DNA of 64,000 nt. Origin: Symbiodinium natans. Taxonomy: Eukaryota > Sar > Dinophyceae > Suessiales > Symbiodiniaceae. The stretch covers positions 585,906 through 649,905 of the forward strand of contig CAJNDS010000702.1 of assembly GCA_905221605.1 (NCBI GenBank). Reading direction: 5' to 3'. The notes under the pieces are model-generated. The model was not told where the DNA came from. It worked only from the letters and a program-made list of their open reading frames with translations, and did not search any database. Shown here in pieces: positions 17,420 to 27,539 of the stretch; position 1 is the stretch's first letter, and every line of letters begins with the position of its first letter. The translations under genes were made by a program, and so were the position numbers.

Positions 17420-18085
17420 AACATACCGTGAAACGCGCCTTCGGGGGGCCAGGGTTTCACGTTTCACGCGCCTTCGGGAGGGCCAGGCCAGGGTTTCACA
17501 TTTCACGCGCCTTCGGGGGGCCAGGGTTTCACGTTTCACGCGCCTTCGGGGGGGCCAGGCCAGGGTTTCACATTTCACGCGCCTTCGGGGGGGCCAGGGT
17601 TTCACGTTTCACGCGCCTTCGGGGGGCCAGTTCACGCCGCCTTCGGGGGGGCCAGGGTTTCACGTTTCACGCGCCTTCGGGAGGGCCAGGGTTTCACGTT
17701 TCACGCGGGGCCAGGGTTTCACGTTTCACGCGCCTTCGGGGGGGGGGGCCCAGGCCAGGGTTTCACATTTCACGCGCCTTCGGGGGGCCAGGGTTTCACG
17801 TTTCACGCGCCTTCGGGGGGCCAGGGTTTCACGTTTCACGCGCCTTCGGGGGGCCAGGGTTTCACGTTTCACGTGCCTTCGGGAGGGCCAGGCCAGGGTT
17901 TCACATTTCACGCGCCTTCGGGGGGCCAGGGTTTCAGGTTTCACGGGCCTTGGGGGGGCGGCCAGGGTTGACATTTCACGGGCCTTCGGGGGGCCAGGTT
18001 TCAGGTTTCACGGGCCTTGGGGGGGCGGCCAGGGTTGACATTTCACGGGCCTTCGGGGGGGCAAGGTTTCACATTTTATGGGCTT
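17420..18085. repeat. GC-rich minisatellite built on 'TTTCACGCGCCTTCGGGGGGCCAGGG'
   Basis: About 20 irregular units of roughly 26-45 bp: GGGTTTCACGTTTCACGCGC then CTTCGGGGGGCCA, often with an extra GGCCA. The right end drifts (CACGGGCCTT, TTGACATTTC). Open frames here (FHVSRAFGGPG repeats) are by-products of the array. Confidence 0.9.
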
Positions 18086-18294
18086 TGGGGGAGTGTGCCG
18101 CCGCAAGGCCCGATCCCTGCTGCGAACCCCGACCGAGGCATCTTGCAGCAGTTGCCTGTGCACTCCTGGCTGCATGTTGGTTAACTAAACACTTGGCCCG
18201 TGACTGAAGTAGGGGGAGCTCAACCATTCGTTCATGCAGATGGCCTTTTGCTCGAGCCAGAGGACAGCTAGCACCAGCTAGGACCATTGCCGCC

Positions 18295-18395
18295 ATGAGC
18301 AGGCCTCCAGCAACATCACGCAAGAGGCGCGTGCTGGCGCTACTGGCGCTGTTATTGGCGTGTCAGCCAGAGCCTAAGACCAGCGCCTTGAACAC
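18295..18395 (+). CDS. Candidate first exon with signal peptide
   Basis: ATG in a GCCGCCATGA context starts MSRPPATSRKRRVLALLALL, a basic n-region plus hydrophobic core ending ACQPEPKTSA, typical of a signal peptide. The frame stops at TAG near 18416, but a donor-like GTTAGATG follows AACACT, giving an exon of about 101 nt. It is the most likely 5' exon for the gene continuing to 22.55 kb. Linkage is inferred from strand and order only. Confidence 0.4.
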
Positions 18396-18436
18396 TGTTA
18401 GATGTGTTCCCGCGTAGCTTCAGGCGAGCAACGCAG

Positions 18437-18540
18437 ACGGCGCGGGCTTTGCTAGGAGCGGGGCCCGTGCAGTTTCCAAGGTGGGATATGTGGGATGTGA
18501 TGTATGGCATGGAGTGCCGAAGATCCGCAAGCCAGAGCGA
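18437..18540 (+). CDS. Candidate exon, unknown
   Basis: After an acceptor-like GCAACGCAG the frame reads ALLGAGPVQFPRWDMWDVMY and GMECRRSASQSE, then donor-like GTCGGT. No domain recognised. Sequence from 18540 to 19175 shows two diverged copies of a block with GTGAAGACG and CTTTCGGCGTG but no confident gene. Confidence 0.25.
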
Positions 18541-19175
18541 GGTCGGTTCCTGCGGGAATATGGGCACGCAACTTTCTCGTCACACGCAGGGCTAAGGCGG
18601 GAAGCCGAGACCCAGAGGAAATTCTGCATTAAGCTTATGTCCTGAAGAGCTGAGGCTGATGGCACTTTGGGCCGTGGTGAGGCCCAAGACAGTGAAGACG
18701 TCAAGGCGAAAAGGGTTTGTCGTTTCGGCGTGGCGTTCTTTGTGCTGTTCTGATGGCATGTCCTTCGCTCCTGCCAGAGTGTCATTTTCTGACCAGGGGT
18801 CTCTGCAACCTCGTGAAGACGAAGATAAGGCGAGGTTTGCTTGTCCTTTCGGCGTGTGTTCGGATTTCGCATCGAAACCTGCTCGGCGGGAGCATCAGAC
18901 GAATTTGGAGGAGTTTGAGGGATTGATTGCGAGGGTTGCATGAAACTGTCCTGCCAGCAGCATATGTAGGTCTTCTCGGGATCAGTCCATGTTGGGAGGC
19001 CACCTCAGGAAAGGATCAGGATGAGGTGGAGGAGGCAGGCACTTCCAGGGAGCCTGTTCTTGCTGGTGAGGGCTTCACAATTCTGCGTGGCTCCTGCAGG
19101 CCAAAGGAAGCTTCGATCAGGCGGGCTCCGTGAAGGCTCGTCGACACATGTTTGAGGCTGTGCCCCTTGCTGCAG

Positions 19176-19508
19176 GCCGACTGGCTAGACAAGACAGCTG
19201 AAGAGATCCGGTCGTTTGGAGCTGAGGAGGTGCAGCTTGTGATGTCGCTGTTGGGAAACCGCTTCGAGTCAGTGTGGATGGACAGGTCGGTTATTGGATC
19301 AGAGCGGTCTTGGAAGAGGAGAGCTACGACAACGACGAAGACGAGGAGGTTGTGCAGGAGATTACAAATACTCTGAAGGTCCAGAGTGTCAAAGGCCGCG
19401 CGCTGTTGCTGTTGACTTCGGACGACATGAAAGACATGAAGATTCCCGTGGGGCCGCGCAAAGTCCTGGAAAATCGCATCGCAGCCGTGTCAAAGGCGAC
19501 GGCCAAGG
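19176..19508 (+). CDS. SAM-domain exon(s)
   Basis: Acceptor CCTTGCTGCAG precedes ADWLDKTAEEIRSFGAEEVQ and MSLLGNRFESVW in one frame. From about 19280 the next frame reads LEEESYDNDEDEEVVQEI, then VKGRALLLLTSDDMKDMKIP and GPRKVLENRIAAV. The second part has the core of a sterile alpha motif (L..L...G..LL.L...D...... I..GPR..L...I), a protein-protein interaction module. The frame change near 19275 is either a small indel or a missed splice. An acidic linker separates the two parts. Confidence 0.5.
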
Positions 19509-20726
19509 CCGGGTTTCTTTGGGTTGTTGGGGGTCATGCTCTCTCTCCTCCAGACGGGAATCTCGCAAAATCCCCTCGTTCAGCTGTCTCACGGGCTTGT
19601 TTTGAACACTTCCGGGAGCAGGAGGGGCTTTCGGAGCAGTGGGCTCTTGGCTGCCTTGAGTTTGCAGCACTTCGGGCTGTGTGGGCTGCGTGTGCAGTTG
19701 TTGCTGTTGCCTTTGCTTTGCGGCACTCCCGCGTGGTCGTCGTGCGTTTTCGTGCGGCCCAACCGTTTGCTTTTTGGGGTCATGCTCTCCTCTCAGCAAG
19801 GATCCCCTTGTCGTTAAGCTTCACTGTGTTGGCTTGCAGCACTTCGGGGAGCGGGAGGGGCTTTCGGAGCAGAGGGCTCTTGGCTGCTTTAGGTTCATGC
19901 AAATCTGGTGGCCCTTCGTGTTTTGCCGATGCTTCAGAACTGGGTGTCAGTCCTAGGCTCGAGGTGGGGGGGTCAGCCTGTTTTGCGCTCGCTTTGCGCT
20001 CTCCAGGTTGCGATTGTTTTTGTTTGAGGCTCGACTTTCCGGTTAGTCCGTGAGGGGGAGTCAAGGGACCTGGGTTCTTAGTGCTTTTAGCACGCGGACC
20101 TTGCCGAGCACTGGGGTTCCGGCAAGACGAGTGCAGGGGGCTTCTGCGTGGGCATGCCTTTGGTTTGTAGCACTCCTGCATGTCCGGGGGCTCTTGGTCG
20201 TCGTGCGTTTTCGTGCGGTCCACCGTTGTTGCTTTTTGGGGGTGATGCTCTCAGGATTTTCTTGTGGTTGTGGTTTTGTGAACCCTGCGTTGGTTCTTGA
20301 TGCTTGCAGTGAGGCTGGAGGTGAGAGGCTTTGCGTTGCTCTCAGGTTGTGGTTGTTTGACTTTGGACTTTCAGGTTACCGTATCCGGTGGTTGTGTAGC
20401 TGGCGGGTGACTGCTGTAGCAGCAATCTGGGTTTTGTTGTGTTTTCTGATTTGTCGAGGTCGGGCAGGGCCTTCGAGGTCTAAAGACCATCCGCGTTTTG
20501 CAGTGCAGCTGTGCGGGCTTCTGTTTAGCTTTTGCTTGTGCTGAGCTTGCGGCGAGCTGACCAAATGTCCCAGCTTGCAGGTGCCTGATGCACGAGAGGC
20601 CATCCAGGACTGTCTGAAGTCAACTCCGGCAAAGTCCCTAGCGAGCCCCACCCATTAAAGACAGTCGAGTCCGAGCCAACCTCCCCGTAGCCCAACTGTT
20701 GACCTCTTTGCACGCTCTGTTCGCAG
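19509..20726. other. Probable intron with degenerate internal duplications
   Basis: Lies between the SAM exon and the NTPase exon. GGGGTCATGCTCTC-type blocks recur near 19529, 19776 and 20238, each preceded by CGTGCGTTTTCGTGCGG or similar and followed by GGAGGGGCTTTCGGAGCAG in two cases. It ends at a pyrimidine-rich acceptor, CTCTGTTCGCAG. No confident coding. Confidence 0.5.
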
Positions 20727-22550
20727 GACATCCGCTCCCCAAGCTGGACTGTGCACTCTCCAAGAGCGATGGCCCCACAGCTCATTGCGCGCGAGGAGGC
20801 CAAAGCCGCAATCCTTGAGTACATCAAGGGGGTCTTGTCACAGGAAGAGTACTACTGGGAACCCGCGTCAAGGAAGTGCGCCATCCTGACGACGGCCGGC
20901 ATTAAGGGCACAGGCAAGACTCGAGTACTTCACGAGATGTGCACGAGCTGGGTGTGCGAAACCGGGGAAACCGGGGCGAAGGCGGCTCTGATTGTGGACT
21001 TCAATGAAAAGAGCTCTTGGGACCACAGCAAAGCTGCAACCGAAGTGTTTTCAGTCTTTTCAAAGCTCCTCCTTCAGCAGTCAGGCATGCCTGCGGATAA
21101 AGCAGAAAATTGCGCGCGGGTTCTTCCATGGAAGCAGGTGATGCAGTGTTTGCGGGAGAAGCTGAACTTGGGCGACGAAGACCTTCTGCTGGTAGGCATC
21201 GATGAGATTCGACAGTTGGAGACCGTGGCTGGCAAAGACGGGGCTGTGCAACTAATATCCGACCTCATGGCAGCCCAGGACGAGTCCCTCCTCCAAACAA
21301 GCAGCTGCCCTGTAATCTTCGTGTGGACATCGCTGCTTGAGAGCTACATGCCGATGCTGATGAGCGACTCTGGGCGCCGCATCCTGCCAACGATCTCGTT
21401 GAGGGGTTTGCCACTTGCAAAGGCTTTGGAGCTGCTGCCCAGCGACCTTCGCGAAGCACTGGAGAAAGAACCATTCGGACGGCAACTGGTGCGACAGCTG
21501 CTGGGTCATCCGCGGTTGATGTTCGATGCGTTGATACAGGAGTACTCCAAGCACAAGCCTCCTCGGAATCCACTTGCATGGAATCAACTTCAGAGTCACA
21601 TTGTATCTTATGCCAAGCTCGGCGACCGAAAAGCCTTGGACAGCATCGAGGTTGCTCGCTGGTATTCTCCTCTCCGTTCCACAACTCAATCAGGGCTTGA
21701 AGACCTCTGTCTGCGTGGTGTTGTTCATTCCGTGCGATGTGGCGACAGCTGGATCAATATCCTCCATCCCATACTGCTGCAACTTTGGGCACGGAGTGAG
21801 GAAACCAGTCTCGCAGACCAGATCAACCAGATGTTCGAGCAGGATGCGATCATGGAGGCCCCTCCGGACATCATGGTGCACTTCGACTGTGCTGTGCGCC
21901 TGGCGTTGGGCGAGAACAACTGCACACTAAAACAGCTGTTCCCTGGGGCAAGCTTTTGGTCCGAAAGGGGCGGTTTGCCGAACATCATCGTCACCTCCAC
22001 ACAGAATGTTCTTGCCCCATTGGAGTATGTCGAGTCCTTCGCAGATGTAGAGGCGGTCTTGGAGTCTCTCAAAAACGGTAAGATCGTCGTGTCCAAGCTG
22101 CGCAACGAGCCGGGCATCGAGTACTTGATCCCGTGGATGGTCCCGAATCAGGATGACCGGAGGCGGATTCGTGATTTGAAGCCGCCGTGCAACAAGACAG
22201 AGTCAGCTTCTCTCCTCGTTCTTGGCATCCAGACGAAATGCGTCGGCGGGAATGTCCCGAAATGGGCCAGCGTTGCAAAGTCAGCACAGGAGGCGCTTGC
22301 TGGCTTCCAAAACCACCCGGATGTTCTTGGAGCCCTGCCCGTCTTCTACACCACCGAGGTCCGTGTTAAGACTCCCCCAAAAAATCTCGAGATTCCCAGC
22401 ATCTACTTCAACGAAGTGGGGCTCGCAAAACTATTGTTGCAGCGGACCGGTCCACTGCGACTCTTTTTCCTGAAGCCCGGTAAGCCGCTCGAGAAGATGC
22501 TGCCGGACTTCTTCGAGAGCAAAAGAAGTGCATTGCATAAGAGAGCATGA
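20727..22550 (+). CDS. Crinkler/RHS-like P-loop NTPase with C-terminal nuclease-like domain
   Basis: Open from the acceptor at 20726 to TGA at 22550; from the internal ATG at 20769 it gives 593 residues. Walker A at about residues 44-51 (GIKGTGKT), Walker B at about 138-146 (DLLLVGIDE), and a sensor-like strand (PVIFVWTSLLESY) with GLPLAKALELLP after it. RQLLGHPRLMFDAL resembles the winged-helix part of Crinkler/RHS NTPases. The C-terminal 200 residues contain EYLIPW and then SLLVLGIQTKC, which could be a PD-(D/E)xK nuclease core with Q-x-K. Crinkler-RHS proteins pair such NTPases with nuclease toxins or effectors. With the upstream exons the product may be secreted and SAM-linked. Well preserved; family call moderate. 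Confidence 0.6.
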   Translation, partial: DIRSPSWTVHSPRAMAPQLIAREEAKAAILEYIKGVLSQEEYYWEPASRKCAILTTAGIKGTGKTRVLHEMCTSWVCETGETGAKAALIVDFNEKSSWDHSKAATEVFSVFSKLLLQQSGMPADKAENCARVLPWKQVMQCLREKLNLGDEDLLLVGIDEIRQLETVAGKDGAVQLISDLMAAQDESLLQTSSCPVIFVWTSLLESYMPMLMSDSGRRILPTISLRGLPLAKALELLPSDLREALEKEPFGRQLVRQLLGHPRLMFDALIQEYSKHKPPRNPLAWNQLQSHIVSYAKLGDRKALDSIEVARWYSPLRSTTQSGLEDLCLRGVVHSVRCGDSWINILHPILLQLWARSEETSLADQINQMFEQDAIMEAPPDIMVHFDCAVRLALGENNCTLKQLFPGASFWSERGGLPNIIVTSTQNVLAPLEYVESFADVEAVLESLKNGKIVVSKLRNEPGIEYLIPWMVPNQDDRRRIRDLKPPCNKTESASLLVLGIQTKCVGGNVPKWASVAKSAQEALAGFQNHPDVLGALPVFYTTEVRVKTPPKNLEIPSIYFNEVGLAKLLLQRTGPLRLFFLKPGKPLEKMLPDFFESKRSALHKRA

Positions 22551-22769
22551 GCTGTGGTCTTGTCCAGTGGCACCTTGTGGCTCAAAGGTACGCACCTCGT
22601 GAGCGGAAGGCACCTGGCAGGTTTCAAATCTGGATGTCCTAAGTTGTTCTTGGTGCCCCTCAGAGAATCTGTCTGCTTGTTCCAAACGCTTCTCGGCAGG
22701 AAGCCGAGGCGAATATTACCCGTGTGACACGGGCCTCATTAAGAGACTCATGGCCCTTGTCACCCTCAT

Positions 22770-23890
22770 TAAGCTGCGTTATTAAGTGTGAGCATGTGAA
22801 GAGGCCTTGCAAAGGAAAGTTGCCGAATTGAAGAGCATTGCTGCGTCATCACCCGTGCAGAGATGTCATAGTTTAAGAGCACAACTGCGTGTAAAGATGT
22901 GATAGTTAAAGAGCACAGTTGCGTTATCAAGTGAGCATGTGAAAATGTAAAAGGCAGTTGCAGAATTGAAGCCCTTGCAGAGATGTCATAGTTTAAGAGC
23001 ACAGTTGCATTATCAAATGTGAGCATGTGGAAATGTTTTGCACGTTCTTGTGAGAGGGAAGTTGCAGAGTTGAAGAGCATTGCCGCGTCATCACCCGTGC
23101 AAAGATGTCATACTTTAAGAGCACAGTTGCGTTATTACGTGAGCATGTGAAGAGGCCTTGCAAAGCGAAGTTGCAGAATTGAAGAGCATTGCCGCGTCAT
23201 CACCCGTGCAAGGATGTCATAGTTAAAGAGCACAGCTGCGTTATCAAGTGAGCATGTGAAAAGGTCTTGTAAGGTCTTGTGAGAGGGAAGTTGCAGAATT
23301 GAAGTTGCGTTATCAAGTGAGCATGTGAAAAGGCCTTGCAAAAGGAAGTTGCAGAATTGAAGAGCATTGCCGCGTCATCACCCGTGCAAAGATGTCATAG
23401 TTTAAGAGGACAGCTGCGTTATCAAGTGTGAGCATGTGAACATGTTTTGCAAGGTCTTGTGAGAGGGAAGTTGCATCACCCGTGCAAAGATGTCATAGCT
23501 TAAGAGCACAGCTGGTAATCAAGTGTGAGCATGTGAACATGTTCTGCAAGGTCTTGTGAGAGGGAAGTTGCAGAATTCAAGAACATTGACATTGCCACGT
23601 CATCACCCGTGCAAAGATGTCATAGCTTAAGAGCACAGCTGCGTTATCAAGTGTGAGCATGTGAACATGTTTTGCATGGTCTTGTGAGAGGGAAGTTGCA
23701 GAATTGAAGAGCATGGCCGCGTCATCACCCGTGCAAAGATGTCATAGCTTAGCAGCAGAGCTGTGTTATCAAGTGTGAGTATGTGAACATGTTTTGGAAG
23801 GTCTTGTGAGAGGGAAGTTGCAGAATTGAAGAGCATTGCCGCATCATCACCCGTGCAAAGTTGTCATAGTTTAAGAGGACAGCTGCACTT
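22770..23890. repeat. Degenerate tandem repeat, units about 90-130 bp
   Basis: About ten units share GCGTTATCAAGTGTGAGCAT, GGTCTTGTGAGAGGGAAGTT, GCAGAATTGAAGAGCATTGC, CGTCATCACCCGTGCAAAGA and TGTCATAGTTTAAGAGCACA. Units vary by internal deletions. Peptides predicted here are repeat artefacts. Confidence 0.9.
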
Positions 23891-24064
23891 CCCCAAAACG
23901 TAGGCCCGAAATGCAAAACCCAAGCTTCAAGCAGACGATGTTTCAGGACCCAGTATCTTGTGACCTCCTGAACTCCAACACCTTCGGATGTTCTGATTTT
24001 GTGTAGCTTCTTTGGGTTTCGAGCATGTGCGTATCGCCCGAAAACCTTGAATTTCCGTAGAGGT

Positions 24065-24200
24065 GTGTGCACATGACATACATGCGCACACACGCACACA
24101 CGCACACAGGCACACAGGCACGCAGACACACCGACACACACGCGCTCTCGTACATACACATACACGGGTCCATGGACATACATGTGCATACATTATCACC
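24065..24200. repeat. CA-rich low-complexity tract
   Basis: ACACACGCACACACGCACAC and related dinucleotide-rich sequence; no gene. Confidence 0.8.
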
Positions 24201-24255
24201 CCTACCTATCGATAGTGTAGCCCCCTACTCCGTGCCATCCGTTGACGCGGCGGTC

Positions 24256-24339
24256 ATGGGTAGTGGTGCTGCCAAAGCTTCCACCCGGAAGCACCACCAC
24301 CATCATGAGCATCACCACGAGGAGCCCAAGCGGGAATAA
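24256..24339 (+). CDS. His-rich N-myristoylation-type N-terminus, candidate first exon
   Basis: ATG GGT AGT GGT... encodes MGSGAAKASTRK, then five His, Glu, three more His and EEPKRE before TAA at 24337. MGSGAxK-S is a consensus N-myristoylation start (Gly2, small residue, Ser/Lys). Right after the stop is GTACCAAGG, so a donor a few bases upstream could link this to later exons. It may be a first exon of a membrane-associated protein or a standalone 27-residue peptide. Confidence 0.35.
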   Translation: MGSGAAKASTRKHHHHHEHHHEEPKRE

Positions 24340-24844
24340 GTACCAAGGAGGGGTTTTGGATGCTTTGGGGGCTTCAGATATGGGATCGGTTTCGGGCTGT
24401 AGAAGCTTCAGGGAATCACTGGAAACTTTTACAGTCCCAGGTTGCCTCCGTGGTTCTAAAGTGCACGAGCCCTAGAGCCTAAGCAGCTGCAACCCAGCCT
24501 CAATTCCACAATGTGGAGCCCGACTGATTCCCAAGCATTTCAGGTTTGGGGCTCAGGATTTGGGGGGCCTGGCGCCTGAGTGCAAGTCTTCATGAGCTGT
24601 TTCAGACATACCGTGACATACCCCAAGTACTTTGCGACTTCCCCCTTTTGCATATACTCCGGTTGCTCTGGTGCCCCACTACAATTTGAGCATAGACAGT
24701 ACCTTTTCAGCTTATTCATATACAGGCCTTCAAGCGTACTGGCAAAATGCCGAGACCGTTGCATCGTTTTTCTCCTCGCATGCGGCTTTAGAACGCCCCC
24801 ACGCCCCCAACCAAGGTATGTGGTTGTGGTGGGTGGGGGGTTTA

Positions 24845-25060
24845 GGATTTAGGGACTTGAATTAACTGCTTTCAGGGTTTTAGGGTGTCAGGGTGTTAGG
24901 GTTTTCAAGGTTTCGTGGGTCTTGCACAGGGTTTTAAGAGGTTCTAAGGGTTTGTTCCGATTGAGGTTTTTAAGGCTGAGGTTTTAGAGTTTTTGGGTTT
25001 AGGGGTCGCGGTTTTAGGGTTTAATGTTTCGGGTTTAGGCTTTGTGCGAGGGTTTTGGGT
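24845..25060. repeat. Degenerate TTTAGGG-like tract
   Basis: Loose GTTTTAGGGT and GGTTTAGGG words, decaying at both ends. No gene between 24340 and 24845 either, apart from weak open frames. Confidence 0.7.
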
Positions 25061-25189
25061 TCGGGGTGGGGGGGTGGGGGCGGATTCCATGGGGGGGCAG
25101 CGGGCGTGGGCGGGGGGGGGGACAATGCTGACACGGCGAACCATATATATCTTAGCCTGAGACCTTGACGCCCAAACCCTACACCATCA

Positions 25190-25345
25190 ACCCTAAACGA
25201 CGCTAAACCCTAAACCCTAAACCCTAAACCCTAAACCCTAAACCCTAAACCCTAAACCCTAAACCTTTAACCCTGAACCCTGAACCTTGAATCCTGAACC
25301 CTAAACCCCAAACCCCAAACCCCAAACCCTAAACCCTAAACCCTA
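25190..25345. repeat. Telomere-type CCCTAAA array
   Basis: Nine to ten perfect CCCTAAA units at about 25204-25265, then variants CCCTGAA and CCCCAAA. On this strand this is the complement of TTTAGGG. Confidence 0.9.
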
Positions 25346-25360
25346 ACCCTCCATCTTCAG

Positions 25361-25405
25361 GAGAGCCCCTTGGAAGCCGCCAAGCACGGGGACCGAGACG
25401 CGCAG
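25361..25405 (+). CDS. Candidate exon, ankyrin-like
   Basis: Acceptor CCATCTTCAG, then ESPLEAAKHGDRDAQ in phase 0, then donor-like GTTGCG. The pattern P-L-x-A-A-x-x-G-D fits an ankyrin helix. It is flanked by telomeric repeats. Confidence 0.35.
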
Positions 25406-25734
25406 GTTGCGGTCCTTGGGATTCACCACCTCGACTCTCACATCCACGTTTACCCTAAACCCTAAGCCCAAACCCTAAGCCCTAAAACCCTATAAGTTCT
25501 GGACCCCAAATCCTAAACCCTAAACCGCCTGGACCCTAAACCCGAATCGCCGATGTAGGTTCAGGAGGGGATCAGAATGTTTTTAGGGTGTTGGGCTTGC
25601 TATTTCGGGTTCTTGGTTTTCCTGCTGATCGGTTTCATTAGGATTTTTAGTAATTTAGGTTTTAGGGGTGTAGGACTCCCCCAAAGCGATGCTCGGGCTA
25701 AAGCCCCGGTCTAACGGCCTGTCGCAGAGAGGGG

Positions 25735-25925
25735 CGGCTGCCAAAATCCCTCGAAGGCGTGCTCAACTTCTATGTACGATCTGCGTGCACTTTCTGCTAT
25801 TTTCTGTTCTTTCCTTTGGTTCTTGCTGTTGTGCGCACAAGGTCTTGATCTTAGCCCGGCTGCCAAAATCCCTCGAAGGCGTGCTCAACTTCTATGTGCG
25901 ATCTGATTGCACTTTCTGATTGTAT
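25735..25925. repeat. Imperfect 60-bp duplication
   Basis: GGCTGCCAAAATCCCTCGAA, GGCGTGCTCAACTTCTATGT and a following CGATCTG...GCACTTTCTG occur at about 25736 and again at 25858. Confidence 0.75.
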
Positions 25926-26349
25926 TGTTTATTTAGAATTTGGTTCTTGTTTGATTTTGTTTTTTGTACGCGCATATGGTCTTGATCTTAGTAGTTCCAT
26001 TGTCTCTGAATTCTGGGCATTGAGCATCGCTTTGGGGGAGTCTCTGCGAGGCGCAAAAAGATGCCCCCTAAACGCCACAAGCTTTCGAACAGGACTTCGG
26101 CTGGGGTGGCAGATCTCCACCTACATAGTGGTGATGCGGTACGTTGGCTACTCTCGCCCTTGAAGCCACCTTCTACCCCAGAAACCCTAAACTTACCCTA
26201 AATCTCAGCAGTATACAGGGCCTTCAAGCAACAGAGGTGGTGGCCTGCCTCCTGTTCTTCAATATAAAGGGGGTGCAACAACCTGGAGCTTCAACCTTGG
26301 GGCCTTACAGGCGAAGCCCGAAGTCCTGAATTGCCAGCAGCCCCCGAAG

Positions 26350-26525
26350 CTGCCTTCGGGGTTTAGGGTTTCGGGGTTTAGGGGTTTAGGGGTTTAGGGG
26401 TGTAGGGTTTAGGGTTTTGGGGGGGTTAGGGGTTTAGGGGTTTAGGGGTGTAGGGGTTTAGGGGTTTAGGGGTTTAGGGGTTTAGGGGTTTAGGGGTTTA
26501 GGGGTTTAGGGGTTTAGGGGTTTAG
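26350..26525. repeat. Variant array TTTAGGGG (8-mer)
   Basis: About 15 units of GGGGTTTA in the sense orientation, nearly homogeneous, distinct from the 7-mer arrays. Confidence 0.9.
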
Positions 26526-26540
26526 GGTGTACGGGGCCAG

Positions 26541-26605
26541 GCGTGGCTCTTCGACTTGATGGGCCAGTACTGCGAAGCGGGCGACGTTGAGGGCGCCCGG
26601 GCGCC
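26541..26605 (+). CDS. Candidate exon, PPR- or ankyrin-like helix pair
   Basis: Acceptor GGGGCCAG, then AWLFDLMGQYCEAGDVEGAR in frame. The Y-C-x-A-G-D-V-E-G-A pattern is common in pentatricopeptide repeats; an ankyrin reading is also possible. Confidence 0.35.
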
Positions 26606-26884
26606 GAGATTCCCCTGGGACCTCTGTTCTCCATGAGGGTCGTGCTGCTTGAAGCCCTGCATCCACAACCCTAAGCCCTGAACCCTACACCCTTTCAACC
26701 CGTTCAGGGACAGCCGAAGCCCTGAAACCCCCAAAAACCCCTAAGCCTGAACGCTCCTAAACCCCCTTCAACCTGAAGCCCGAAGCTCCGGAATCAGCAA
26801 GGCTGGGCTTCGAAACCCCCAAAGCCTCTGAAACCCCACAAAACCCTAGGCTGCCAGAAGCCCCAGGACCTTAAAACCCGAAAC

Positions 26885-27001
26885 CCCCACCTAAACCCTA
26901 AACCCTAAACCCTAAACCCTAAACCCTAAACCCTAAACCCTAAACCCTAAACCCTAAACCCTAAACCCTAAACCCTAAACCCTAAACCCTAACCCCCAAC
27001 C

Positions 27002-27047
<46 letters not shown>

Positions 27048-27115
27048 AACCTCAACCCTCAACCCTCAACCCCTAACCCTAAACCCTAAACCCGAATTAA
27101 ACCCTAAAACCCCCC
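26885..27115. repeat. CCCTAAA array grading into CCCTCAA
   Basis: Perfect CCCTAAA units at about 26892-26990, then a homogeneous run of CCCTCAA at about 27000-27070. Confidence 0.9.
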
Positions 27116-27160
27116 CAAAAACCCAAAAAACCCTAAACACCCTAAAGCCCTGAACCCCAG

Positions 27161-27259
27161 ACTCTCGGGAGGTCGAGAAAATAGTGGACAAGTGGAGCGA
27201 CTGCCGGCGACTCCGCGGCGCGAGCGAGGCGTCGGTAGTGGCGGCGAGGCGCATTTTGG
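27161..27259 (+). CDS. Candidate exon, charged helix
   Basis: Acceptor TGAACCCCAG, open frame SREVEKIVDKWSDCRRLRGA then SEASVVAARRIL, donor GTGGGT. Helical, coiled-coil-like. No family assigned. Confidence 0.4.
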
Positions 27260-27539
27260 GTGGGTTGTGTAGGGTTTTCGGGTTTAGGGTTTTTTGGGTT
27301 AGGGTTTAGGGTTTCGGGTTTCGGGTTTAGGGTTTAGGGTTTAGGGTGTAGGGTGTAGGGTTTCGGGTTTTGGGGTTTAGGGTTGAGGGAGGTTCACGGG
27401 TACTTATTGGGGACGTATGGGGGCGTAAAAGTGCTGTTGTACTTGGGGGTATAAGGGCCTGGAACCTCCAAGTAGGGTTTCCCTTTTTTTGGGGTTTTAG
27501 GCTGGGTTTAGGGGTTTACGGGGTTTAGGGTGTTTGGGT

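Noticed and set aside
17370-18207. Two overlapping 220-260-codon frames rich in FHVSRAFGGPG
   Set aside because: They follow the GC minisatellite unit exactly and start inside repeat sequence; no independent coding evidence.
19524-20544. Several 60-260-codon frames between the SAM and NTPase exons
   Set aside because: Low complexity, internally duplicated DNA with no domains; better read as an intron.
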